NCBI RefSeq assembly: GCF_000239295.1
Contig: NZ_JH417797.1
Span: forward strand, 1 to 40,197
Direction of reading: 5' to 3'
Origin: Flavonifractor plautii ATCC 29863
GTDB taxonomy: Bacteria > Bacillota > Clostridia > Oscillospirales > Oscillospiraceae
DNA: 40,197 nt
Part shown: positions 32,859 to 40,197 of the stretch, piece by piece
Position numbering within the stretch: the stretch's first letter is position 1
Layout: every line of letters starts with the position of its first letter
The notes under the pieces: generated by a model
What the model was told of the DNA's origin: nothing
Seen by the model: only the letters and a program-made list of their open reading frames with translations
The model's database searches: none
Position numbers and translations under genes: made by a program

Positions 32859-32888
32859 CACATAAAATTCACAATTATGTGCTATCAT
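32859..32888 (+). promoter_or_regulatory. Candidate operator and promoter of the second two-component system
   Basis: CACATAA (32859-32865) and TTATGTG (32875-32881) form a 7-bp inverted repeat with a 9-base centre. It runs directly into an extended -10 (TGC then TATCAT, 32883-32888), 22 bases before the GTG start. A clear -35 is missing, as expected for an activated promoter. Possible autoregulation by the response regulator. Confidence 0.45.
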
Positions 32889-32909
32889 CCGTTTCAGGAG
32901 TGATTCACA

Positions 32910-33581
32910 GTGAAACGCATTTTGATTGTGGAGGACGAGCAGGACATCCAGGAGCTGCTGGAGGCGTACCTGGGCGACGCGGGCTATGAGACGGCAACGG
33001 CGTGGGACGGCATTGAGGCGGTGAGCCTCTTTCAGCAGGAGGCGTTCGACCTGGTCCTGCTGGACGTGATGCTGCCCAAGCTGGACGGCTTTGGGGTGTG
33101 CGAGCTCATCCGCCGCCAGTCCCGGGTGCCCATTGTCCTGCTCACCGCCCTGGACGGAGAGGCCGAGCAGCTCCGGGGCTTTGATCTGGAGATCGACGAC
33201 TACATCACCAAGCCCTTCTCCATGCCCATCCTGCTGCGGAAGCTGGCGGCGGTGCTGCGGCGGGCGGGGGGCGACGCGCCCGGACGCTGCCTGCGCTACC
33301 GGGGGCTGACCCTGGACCCCGACGCGGTGGAGGTACGCCTGGACGGCCGGGTGCTGGAGCAGCTCACCGCCCGGGAGTTCGAGCTGCTGCGGGAGCTCCT
33401 GTCCAGCCCCGGGCGGGTGTTTACCCGGGAAATTCTGCTGGCCAAGCTGTGGGGCTACGACTTTTTCGGGGACGAGCGGGTGGTGGACAGCCACATCAAG
33501 AACCTCCGCAAAAAGCTGGGGGTGGACTACATTGAGACTGTGAGGGGGGTGGGCTACCGTGTGCCGAAGGAACATCTGTGA
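32910..33581 (+). CDS. OmpR-family response regulator
   Basis: A regulator of 223 residues. The receiver domain has acidic Glu8/Asp9, phospho-acceptor Asp52 in LVLLDVMLPKLDG, Thr79 in LTALD and Lys101 in DYITKPF. The C-terminal winged helix includes LTAREFELLRELLSSPGRVF and VRGVGYRVPKE. The start is GTG 32910, with CAGGAGTGA upstream. The kinase gene starts inside its last codons (23-base overlap), so they are translated together. Together with the ABC genes 1.5 kb downstream it makes a five-gene unit. Confidence 0.92.
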   Translation: MKRILIVEDEQDIQELLEAYLGDAGYETATAWDGIEAVSLFQQEAFDLVLLDVMLPKLDGFGVCELIRRQSRVPIVLLTALDGEAEQLRGFDLEIDDYITKPFSMPILLRKLAAVLRRAGGDAPGRCLRYRGLTLDPDAVEVRLDGRVLEQLTAREFELLRELLSSPGRVFTREILLAKLWGYDFFGDERVVDSHIKNLRKKLGVDYIETVRGVGYRVPKEHL

Positions 33582-35046
33582 GAGCCTGACGGCCCGTATC
33601 TTCCTGCTCACCCTGCTGCTGCTGCTGGGGGCGGGGGGACTCACCTTCGGACTGATCGCCTGGGCCACCCCCATCACCTATGTGTCCGTGGTCGGCGACC
33701 GGCTCCAGGTGCAGGTGAGCGAGCTCACCGACCGGCTGGCCCTAACCAAGCTGGCCGACGCCGGGCCCATCCTGGATGTATTTGTCCGGGAGAGCGGAGC
33801 GGCGGTATCCCTGGCGAGCCCCGACGGGGAGAGTGTGGACACGGGTTCCCTCTATGTGTCCGTCACCACGGCCGTGCAGGAGTCTGATTCGGTGTCCACC
33901 TATACCTATGGCGCCGATGGCGGCCCGGCACAGAGGGAACGGGCCGGGCACTATGTGACCACGGCCCTCAGCGACGCCCTGATCGCGGAGGTGACCTTTG
34001 CCGACCGGGCGGAAACCTATCAACTGCTGGTTGTCCCTCCCATGCGCCTGGCCAACCAGGCGGTGGAGGCCCTCAACCGGGCGGCGCCCTGCCTGGCCTT
34101 GGCCCTGTTGGCCTTTTCCCTGCTGTGCGCGGTAGGGTACTCCCGCTATCTGGCCAGGCCCATCGTCCGCATCAGCTCCATCGCGGGGCGGATGGCGGAG
34201 CTGGACTTCCAGTGGAAGTGCGGCGAGACCCGGCGGGACGAGATCGGCGCTCTAGGCCGCAGCCTGGACGAGATGGCGGAGCGCCTCTCCGCCGCCCTGG
34301 CCGAGCTGGAGGAGGCCAACGCGGCCCTGCGGGGCGACATGGAGCGGGCCAGGGAGCTGGAGCGCCAGCGGCTGGCCTTCTTCTCCGCCGCCTCCCACGA
34401 GCTCAAGACCCCCGTCACCATCCTGAAGGGGCAACTGAGCGGTATGCTGGACGGCGTGGGGGTGTACCGGGACCGGGAGAAGTATCTGGCCCGCTCCCTC
34501 CAGGTGGCGGGGCGGATGGAGGCGCTGGTGGGGGAGCTGCTGGCCGTGTCCCGCATGGAGTCGGACGGCGCCTCCCGCCGGGAGGCGGTGGAGCTGTCCG
34601 CCCTGACGGCGGAGAAGCTGGCCCAGGACGCCGAGCTGCTGGAGCAGCGGGGGATGACCGCGGTGGAGGCGCTGGAGCCGGGACTTCTGGTGGAGGGGGA
34701 GCGCGCCCTGCTGGGCCGTGCGGTGGAAAACCTGCTCTCCAACGCCGCCCTCTACTCGCCGGAGGGGGCGGAGATCCGGGTGACTGCGGCGGGCCGGGGG
34801 GCTCAGGTGGTGCTGACAGTGGAAAACACCGGGGCCCGCATCCCGGCCGAGGCCCTGCCCCACCTGTTTGAGGCCTTTTACCGGGCCGAGCCCTCCCGCA
34901 GCCGGGCCACCGGCGGCAGCGGCCTGGGGCTCTATCTGGTGCGCATGATCGTGGAGCGCCACGGCGGGACGTGCCGCATCGAGAACAGCGCCGACGGGGT
35001 GCGCTTCACCGCCCTCCTTCCGCGCCTCTCCACAGAAAACACATAA
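33559..35046 (+). CDS. Sensor histidine kinase with periplasmic-type sensor and HAMP
   Basis: 495 residues. The first membrane helix is about 12-37, an extracytoplasmic domain about 38-170, the second helix about 174-196, then a HAMP domain (RPIVRISSIAGRMAELDF onward). The H-box is FFSAASHELKTPVTIL with His280. The ATPase part shows ENLLSNAALYS, NTGARIP (G1) and GGSGLGLYLVRMIVE (G2). GTG 33559 is the only start that fits; GAGGGGGGTGGG precedes it. Unlike the first kinase of this window it has a real outer sensor domain, which I do not recognise. Confidence 0.9.
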   Translation: MCRRNICESLTARIFLLTLLLLLGAGGLTFGLIAWATPITYVSVVGDRLQVQVSELTDRLALTKLADAGPILDVFVRESGAAVSLASPDGESVDTGSLYVSVTTAVQESDSVSTYTYGADGGPAQRERAGHYVTTALSDALIAEVTFADRAETYQLLVVPPMRLANQAVEALNRAAPCLALALLAFSLLCAVGYSRYLARPIVRISSIAGRMAELDFQWKCGETRRDEIGALGRSLDEMAERLSAALAELEEANAALRGDMERARELERQRLAFFSAASHELKTPVTILKGQLSGMLDGVGVYRDREKYLARSLQVAGRMEALVGELLAVSRMESDGASRREAVELSALTAEKLAQDAELLEQRGMTAVEALEPGLLVEGERALLGRAVENLLSNAALYSPEGAEIRVTAAGRGAQVVLTVENTGARIPAEALPHLFEAFYRAEPSRSRATGGSGLGLYLVRMIVERHGGTCRIENSADGVRFTALLPRLSTENT

Positions 35047-35116
35047 ATTCTCCCTCTCTCCTCCACGGGGGGCCGGTATCCTTGGGACGAACCCAAACAA
35101 GAAAGGATGCCGAGCC

Positions 35117-35977
35117 ATGCAAATTACCCTGCAAGAACTGAACATGACCTATCCCAACGGCAAGAAGGCCCTCCAGGGGGTGAGCGCCTCCCTGGACAGC
35201 CCCAGCCTGATCGGCCTGCTGGGCCCCAACGGAGCGGGCAAATCCACCCTGATGAAGCTGCTGGTGGCGGGCCTGCTGCCCACCGGCGGCGCCATACGGG
35301 CGGACGGCGAGCCTCTGACCAAATGCGAGCGGGCCTACAAGGCCCGCCTGGGCTATCTGCCTCAGGACTTCGGTCTGTTTGACGAGCTGACGGTGGAGCA
35401 GTTTCTGGACTACATGGGGGCGCTGAAGGGGCTGCGGAGCGGCCGGGAGAGCATTCGGGCGGTGATCGAGGCCGTCCATCTGGGGGAGAAGCGGCGGGCC
35501 AGAATCCGCACCCTCTCCGGCGGCCAGCGCCAGCGGGTGGGCATTGCCCAGGCCCTGCTGGGCGATCCGGCGTTTTTGATCTTTGACGAGCCCACGGTGG
35601 GCCTGGACCCGGAGGAGCGCATTCACTTCCGCAACCTGTTTTCCCGGCTGGCCCAGGACCAGCTGGTGCTCCTGTCCACCCACATCATCGAGGATGTGCA
35701 GTCGGTGTGCTCCCGCCTGCTGGTGCTCCACCAGGGGCGGCTGCGCTTTGACGGCACGCCGGAGGAGCTTATCCGGGCGGCAGAGGGCCACGTGGGCACC
35801 TTTGAGGCGCGGGCGGGGGGCCGGGAGGACGGCCTGCACATCACCGCCCGGGTGAACACCGCCCGGGGCGTGGCCTGCCGGGCGGTGGCGGAGACGCTGC
35901 CCCCCTATGTCCGGCCCGCCGAGCCCACCCTGGAGGACGCCTACCTCTATCTCATCTCCGGGGAGGGCGAGGCATGA
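35117..35977 (+). CDS. ABC-2 type transporter ATP-binding protein
   Basis: 286 residues. Walker A GPNGAGKST (about 35-43), Q-loop LGYLPQDFGLFDELTV, signature LSGGQRQRVGIAQALL, Walker B FLIFDEPTVGLDPEER and the switch His in LLSTHIIEDV are all in place. A C-terminal extension (about 215-286) is typical of the drug- and lantibiotic-type ABC-2 ATPases. GAAAGGATG precedes the ATG. It overlaps the permease gene by 4 bases (ATGA). Confidence 0.92.
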   Translation: MQITLQELNMTYPNGKKALQGVSASLDSPSLIGLLGPNGAGKSTLMKLLVAGLLPTGGAIRADGEPLTKCERAYKARLGYLPQDFGLFDELTVEQFLDYMGALKGLRSGRESIRAVIEAVHLGEKRRARIRTLSGGQRQRVGIAQALLGDPAFLIFDEPTVGLDPEERIHFRNLFSRLAQDQLVLLSTHIIEDVQSVCSRLLVLHQGRLRFDGTPEELIRAAEGHVGTFEARAGGREDGLHITARVNTARGVACRAVAETLPPYVRPAEPTLEDAYLYLISGEGEA

Positions 35978-38157
35978 ACGTCTGGATTCTCTCGGTGCGG
36001 GAGCTGGCGCGGCTGCTGCGGGGCCGGCTCACCTGGCTGGCCGCCGCCCTCACCGTCCTGTCCCCCCTGGCGGGGCTGACGGTGTACCGGTCCGCCTCGG
36101 CCGACACGATGCAGTCCCTCTATGTGGCCAATCCCGCCCTGGCCGGGGGCGTGCTGGGCGGGCTGTTCTTTGCCCTGCTCACCCTCTGCGACTGCGCCCG
36201 TACCTCCCGCTGCCGGGTGGAGGTGCTCTGCGACGCGGCGGTGTCTCCCCTGACCGCTGCCCTGGCAAGGCTGATGGCCCTGCTAGGGACGGCGGCGCTG
36301 ACCCTGGCCCTCACCCTTCTGACCTGGCTGCCATGGACGGCCCATACCGTGGGCGCCGTCTTTGACGGCGGGGATTATCTGCTGGCCTACCTCATTCTCA
36401 TGGGCCTGGCCCTCCCCCTGTGTATCCTGCTGGCCGGGGCGGCGTGGCAGTTCACCCGCCGCTTTGACCTGTCCCTGGTGCTGGTGGCCGCTCTGGCGGC
36501 CCTGAGCCTCACCATCTGGCGGGACAACTGGCAGCTCTGCTGGCTCAACCCCTGCGTCTGGGCCCTGTCCGACGATTTCTCCAACTTCCGCATCCTCCGC
36601 TCCGCCGCCTACATGCGCCTGACCTGGCTGCTGGGCCTGGCGGGGCTGTGGGCTCTGTCCTACCTGTGCATCCGGCGGTACGGCCGGGGCCCCCTGGGCT
36701 CTTTGGCCCGCACGGCCCGGCGGGTATACCGCCCCCTGCTGGCCGCGGCCCTGCTGCTCTGCTGCGGCTGGAGCTGTGCCGCTCAGCCCTTCATCGACCA
36801 CAGCAACCCGGATCTCAGCGCCATGACCTTCCTGACGATGGAACCGCTGGAGGGGGTGGCCTGCCTGCGCCGCTCCGCCTGGGTCACGCCGGACACAAGG
36901 CGGGGCACGGTGGCGGGTACGGCCTCCTACCAGCTCCAGAATACCACGGGGCAGGAGCAGACGGTGGCCCTCGGCGTCACCCCCGGCTACACCATCTCCA
37001 ACGTCCGGGCCAACGGGGTGGAGATCCCCTTCTCGGTGAGCGATTACCAGGAGTACAACGAGGCCAAGCTGGAGGTCGCCATCCCGGCCGAGGAGCAGGT
37101 GGAGCTGACCCTGGAGTACGGCGGCTTCCCCCAGGAGGATCTGCCCACCATGCAGGGCGGCAAGGAGCTCAGCGGCGAATACCTCTGTCTGGAGAACGCG
37201 GCCCTCTCTCCCCGCCTGATGAACGTGATGCCAGGCGAAGACGGCTATCCCGCCACAATTGAGATCACCCTGCCCGCCGCCATGACGGTCATCCCCTTCT
37301 GCGCCAGCGAGGCGGAGGTGGTGGCCGAACACGGGGACGGCACCAAAACCTGGCGCTATGAGACCAACCGTGCCGGCGGCATCCTCTATGCCGGCGACTA
37401 CGTTCGTGAGGAGATCCAGGCCGGGGGGCTTACCATCGACTTCTACTACGGCCGCAAGCATCAGGCCGTCATGGAGGCCGCCGGCGCGGCGGAGGCCGTC
37501 CGGGCGGTGATGGACTACTGCGCCGGGCACTACGGTTCTCTTGCCTTCGGGGATGGGGAGCGCCTCAAGCTGATCCAGAGCCGGGTGGCCGGCGGCGGCT
37601 ACGCCGGGGACGGGGCCAGCCTGCTGGACGAGGCCGACTTCACCGCCCACAACCTGGGCGACGCGGGCAAGGGCGGCGGGGCCGCCGAGGTGATGATCCA
37701 CGAGCTGGTCCACCAGTGGTGGGGCCTGGGCAACATGTTCGACACCTCCGGCCCCGACAGCCCCTGGTCGGCGGAGGGCCTGACGTGCTACACCACTTAC
37801 CGCATTGTGAAGGAGCTCTACGGCGGGGACTACGCCAGGGAGCACTATGTGGACCAGTGGCGCGGGGAGGTGGAGGACTACTACCTCAACTTCTACGTCC
37901 GCCGCCCGGAGTACCTGGAGGCCCTGCCCGAGGCGGAGCGGCTGGCCATCTCCAACTCCCTGTCCGGCATGCGGCAGTACAGCGAGATGCCGCTGAAGAT
38001 TTTGAAAGCGGAGGAGCTGGTGGGGGGCGAGGCGGCCATGGATGAGATCCTGTACGGCCTCTTCAACCGGGAGCTGGACCCCATGTACCCCTATCTGACC
38101 TACCAGGAATTTTTGGACGCCTGCGGGCTGACGGAGGAGGACTTGACCCTTGATTAA
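35974..38157 (+). CDS. ABC-2 permease fused to an M1-type zinc metallopeptidase domain
   Basis: 727 residues in two parts. The N-terminal half (about 1-270) has seven hydrophobic helices (near 14-36, 46-72, 91-114, 130-157, 164-182, 211-231 and 246-268). The C-terminal half (about 275-727) is an M1 gluzincin-like outer domain with the zinc motif HELVHQWWG (His576, Glu577, His580) and a downstream SAEGL with Glu601 as the likely third ligand. The gap between His580 and Glu601 is 20 residues, against the family's usual 18. A GAMEN-type substrate motif was not found. Such permease-M1 proteins are known in ABC operons of Firmicutes and Bacteroidetes; the substrate is unknown. Confidence 0.82.
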   Translation: MNVWILSVRELARLLRGRLTWLAAALTVLSPLAGLTVYRSASADTMQSLYVANPALAGGVLGGLFFALLTLCDCARTSRCRVEVLCDAAVSPLTAALARLMALLGTAALTLALTLLTWLPWTAHTVGAVFDGGDYLLAYLILMGLALPLCILLAGAAWQFTRRFDLSLVLVAALAALSLTIWRDNWQLCWLNPCVWALSDDFSNFRILRSAAYMRLTWLLGLAGLWALSYLCIRRYGRGPLGSLARTARRVYRPLLAAALLLCCGWSCAAQPFIDHSNPDLSAMTFLTMEPLEGVACLRRSAWVTPDTRRGTVAGTASYQLQNTTGQEQTVALGVTPGYTISNVRANGVEIPFSVSDYQEYNEAKLEVAIPAEEQVELTLEYGGFPQEDLPTMQGGKELSGEYLCLENAALSPRLMNVMPGEDGYPATIEITLPAAMTVIPFCASEAEVVAEHGDGTKTWRYETNRAGGILYAGDYVREEIQAGGLTIDFYYGRKHQAVMEAAGAAEAVRAVMDYCAGHYGSLAFGDGERLKLIQSRVAGGGYAGDGASLLDEADFTAHNLGDAGKGGGAAEVMIHELVHQWWGLGNMFDTSGPDSPWSAEGLTCYTTYRIVKELYGGDYAREHYVDQWRGEVEDYYLNFYVRRPEYLEALPEAERLAISNSLSGMRQYSEMPLKILKAEELVGGEAAMDEILYGLFNRELDPMYPYLTYQEFLDACGLTEEDLTLD

Positions 38158-38869
38158 GATTTTTCGCTGCGAATGCCGGCGGCTGCTGTGCAACAAGTTT
38201 TTCATCGGCCTGCTGGCGGTGCTGCTGTTCTACGCCGGGCAGGTGTTCTACGCCGTGGCCCTCCCCGGCGTGGCCCATACGGCCCCCTTTTCGCCCTGGA
38301 GCTTCGGGGCCTACCTGGGGCGGCTGCTGCCCCTTGTGTGGGTGGGGGCCCTGTTCTTCCTCACCTTTTTCACGTCGGCCCGGGAGCGGCGGGCGGCGGT
38401 GCTCACCGCCGCTACCCCCGCCGACCCCCGGCGGTACGCCCTGGCCCGCTGCGCTGCCGCCCTGGTGGGGGTGGCCCTGCTCTGCCTGGCGGCGCTGGCC
38501 CTGGCCGCCCTGCTCTATGACCGCCTGTTCGGCTGGACGGACTGGGGCTCCCTGGCCCTGCCCGCCCTGGTGATCCTGGCGCCCCCTCTGGTGTTCGCCC
38601 TGGGCAGCGGCTGGCTGCTGGGCCGCCTGCGGCCCTGGCTGCTCTATGTGTGGATGCTCCTCCCCTTTGCCCTGGCGGCCCTGCCTCTGCCGGAGGCCCT
38701 GGGGCTGTGGAACGGCGGCCTGTGCACGTCCTATCCCCTGACTCTGGGGATGCTGGACCCGGCTTTCTCCCTCCCGGCGGCGGCCTGGGCCGTCCAAGGG
38801 CTGCTTCTGGCTGCCGGGGTGCTCCTTTTGCTGGTGGCGGGAAAGGGGAAAAAGGTGTATAATCAGTGA
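38150..38869 (+). CDS. Second ABC-2 type permease, small
   Basis: A membrane protein of 239 residues with about six helices (near 16-36, 56-78, 100-124, 135-158, 163-182 and 212-234) and little else. The start ATTAAG-type reading (TTG 38150) overlaps the previous gene by 8 bases, with GGAGGAGG upstream, so it is translationally coupled. No motif is recognised; position and topology make it the partner permease subunit of the ABC unit. The stop is followed 47 bases later by the hydrolase gene. Confidence 0.7.
   Translation: MIKIFRCECRRLLCNKFFIGLLAVLLFYAGQVFYAVALPGVAHTAPFSPWSFGAYLGRLLPLVWVGALFFLTFFTSARERRAAVLTAATPADPRRYALARCAAALVGVALLCLAALALAALLYDRLFGWTDWGSLALPALVILAPPLVFALGSGWLLGRLRPWLLYVWMLLPFALAALPLPEALGLWNGGLCTSYPLTLGMLDPAFSLPAAAWAVQGLLLAAGVLLLLVAGKGKKVYNQ
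38858..38863 (+). promoter_or_regulatory. Possible -10 box for the hydrolase gene
   Basis: A perfect TATAAT inside the last codons of the permease gene, 53 bases before the next ATG. The region 17 bases upstream (TGGCGG) is a poor -35, so an independent promoter is only possible. Confidence 0.3.
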
Positions 38870-38916
38870 CAGACCGTATACCATAAGCACATAGGTTCCA
38901 GAAGGAGGCGTAACAG

Positions 38917-40026
38917 ATGGATTCTAACGAGAGCCGGGCGCGGGCGCTGCTGGGCGACCTGTCCGCCGGGTGCAGCGCGGTGGCGTGGGAGACGGCGGAC
39001 GGCGGACACCTGTGGGGGCGCAACTTCGATTTCAACCGCATTGCGGCGGACAGCAAGGTGACCTTTGTACCACGGGGACAGGTGTTCTACGCCTGCGGTA
39101 CCGAGCTGGAGGGCAATCTGGAGCCGTCCACCCGCTGTACGGCGGCCTACGCTGCGGTGGGCATCGGCTCCCTGGTGCTGCGTTCCACCCCGGCCCTGTA
39201 TGAGGGCCTCAACGAGAAGGGCCTGATGGGCGGCCAGCTCTACTACCGCACGTTTGCCCACTTTGCCCCGGAGGCGCGGCCCGGCACCCTGCCCCTCCAG
39301 CCGCCCTTCCTGGTGACCTGGTGCCTGGCCACCTGTGCCTCGGTGGAGGAGGTGGCCCGCGCACTGGAGGAGCGGGTGTCGCTGGTGGCCATCCCCATGC
39401 TGGGGACCGTGCCGCCCATCCACTGGATGTTTTCCGACCGCACCGGGGAGAGCATCGTGGTGGAGTCCGACCGGGACGGGCTGCACATCTACCGGAACAC
39501 GGTTGGAGTGATGACCAACAGCCCCGGCTACCCGTGGCACCGTACCAATCTGTTGAACCATCCCCAACTCCGGCCCCTGGATTACGGAGAGCTGGCCTGG
39601 GGCGGGGAGCGGCTGGAGCCCTGCTTTTCCGGCAGCGGGGCGGCCGGCCTGCCCGGGGACTGGTCGTCCCCCTCCCGCTTCGTGCGGCTGGCCTTCCTCC
39701 GGGAGCACGCGGTCAAGGGCGGGGACGAAGCGGAGGGGGTGTCCCTTCTGTTCCGCCTGCTCCACAGCGCCGCCTTTCCTCTGGGTGCGGTGGAGCTCAC
39801 CGGGCCGGGGGAGATCACCCCCCACGACCGGGGCGTGGTGCCCTATGACTACACGGTGTATTCCTCCGTCCTCTGCGCCGAGTCCATGCGCTTCTACTGG
39901 CTCACCTACCGGAACAGCCGGGTGCGCTATGTGGAGCTCTCACGCCTGCTGAAGGGAGACCGCCCCCTCCAGTTCGCGCTGGGGGAGGAGCCGGAGTTCT
40001 GCGACGTGACCGGTGAAGGCGTATAA
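38917..40026 (+). CDS. Choloylglycine hydrolase / penicillin acylase family amidase (Ntn hydrolase)
   Basis: 369 residues with no signal peptide. Ntn hydrolases of this family use an N-terminal Cys made by autocleavage. Here the Cys is at 19 (AGCSAVAWE), so an 18-residue propeptide would have to be removed. The spacing to Arg35 and Asp38 in WGRNFDF (16 and 19 residues) is the same as in classic bile-salt hydrolases with Cys2, Arg18 and Asp21. VMTNSPGYPWH gives the oxyanion Asn and SSPSRFVR the second conserved Arg. AGAAGGAGG precedes the ATG. It could deconjugate bile salts or cleave other amides such as penicillin V or N-acyl lactones. Confidence 0.85.
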   Translation: MDSNESRARALLGDLSAGCSAVAWETADGGHLWGRNFDFNRIAADSKVTFVPRGQVFYACGTELEGNLEPSTRCTAAYAAVGIGSLVLRSTPALYEGLNEKGLMGGQLYYRTFAHFAPEARPGTLPLQPPFLVTWCLATCASVEEVARALEERVSLVAIPMLGTVPPIHWMFSDRTGESIVVESDRDGLHIYRNTVGVMTNSPGYPWHRTNLLNHPQLRPLDYGELAWGGERLEPCFSGSGAAGLPGDWSSPSRFVRLAFLREHAVKGGDEAEGVSLLFRLLHSAAFPLGAVELTGPGEITPHDRGVVPYDYTVYSSVLCAESMRFYWLTYRNSRVRYVELSRLLKGDRPLQFALGEEPEFCDVTGEGV

Positions 40027-40169
40027 CACTCCAACAGGGCGCACCACGAAAAAATGCAAAAGCTCAGGTGCATGAAGTGTTTGCGCATGCGGGCCGTCCC
40101 GTAATCGCATGGCTGTGCCGCGGTAAGCGGCGCATGGCCAACTTTGCCATGCTTATGAATAGCAAAAAG

Positions 40170-40197
40170 TACCCCCTGCCGCATGCGGCAGGGGGTA
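40170..40197 (-). terminator. Perfect palindrome at the window edge, terminator for a leftward gene
   Basis: 28-base perfect palindrome (14-bp arms). AAAAAG lies on its left side (40164-40169), a T run on the minus strand, so it most likely ends a minus-strand gene beyond the window. It may also stop the hydrolase transcript. Confidence 0.6.

Noticed and set aside
31686-33677. A 663-residue minus-strand frame
   Set aside because: It spans three plus-strand genes and their non-coding gaps; composition is artefactual.
36283-38205. A 640-residue minus-strand frame opposite the permease-peptidase gene
   Set aside because: Antisense shadow without domains; the plus-strand gene has a clear zinc motif and helices.
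1-40197. CRISPR arrays, IS elements with terminal repeats, rRNA genes or a replication origin
   Set aside because: No regularly spaced repeats, transposase, rRNA-like stretch or DnaA-box cluster was seen anywhere in the window.

Overview
The window reads as a chromosomal segment of a GC-rich anaerobic gut Firmicute of the Oscillospiraceae. The best guess is Flavonifractor plautii or a very close relative. The signs are Gram-positive style ribosome binding sites, a large-type SRP RNA next to dnaX and ebfC, a choloylglycine hydrolase, and above all two exported enzymes whose domain order and active-site residues match the published F. plautii pair that converts blood group A antigen to H (O). 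No search was run, so the species name is an inference from recalled knowledge.

Layout. (1) 1-6850, high GC: trmB, a hemolysin III/PAQR membrane protein, then a BceRS-like two-component system with its MacB/FtsX-type ABC exporter. (2) 6927-24635, visibly lower GC and probably acquired: a small manganese catalase, then a 13-kb minus-strand operon (20766 down to 7774) coding for a BadF-type sugar kinase, an AgaS-like SIS isomerase/deaminase, an exported GalNAc deacetylase, an exported GH36-like galactosaminidase, a GH4 glycosidase, a GPH-type sugar symporter, and the two tagatose-bisphosphate aldolase subunits GatZ and GatY. A GntR/UTRA regulator is divergent, with palindromic candidate operators in between. 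Two decayed tyrosine recombinases in tandem and a tRNA-Ala(CGC) gene close the segment. (3) 25050-30460, high GC housekeeping: SRP RNA, dnaX, ebfC, a DUF1275 membrane protein, a DUF362 ferredoxin-like protein and deoC. (4) 30780-32690: an ECF sigma factor, its probable membrane anti-sigma partner and a small lipoprotein. (5) 32910-40026: a second two-component system, an ABC-2 transporter whose permease carries an M1-type metallopeptidase domain, a second permease, and a bile-salt/penicillin acylase family hydrolase.

How the central operon should work: outside the cell the deacetylase turns a terminal alpha-GalNAc into galactosamine and the GH36 enzyme releases it. The GPH symporter takes up free sugar or short glycans and GH4 trims alpha-galactosides inside. 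The kinase makes galactosamine-6-phosphate, the SIS enzyme isomerises and deaminates it to tagatose-6-phosphate, and after a second phosphorylation (kinase not found here) GatYZ splits it to triose phosphates. Deacetylation happens outside, which explains why no intracellular AgaA/NagA-type deacetylase is encoded. The two exported enzymes share a galactose-binding-like module (three copies in one, one in the other), suggesting a common glycan or surface target.
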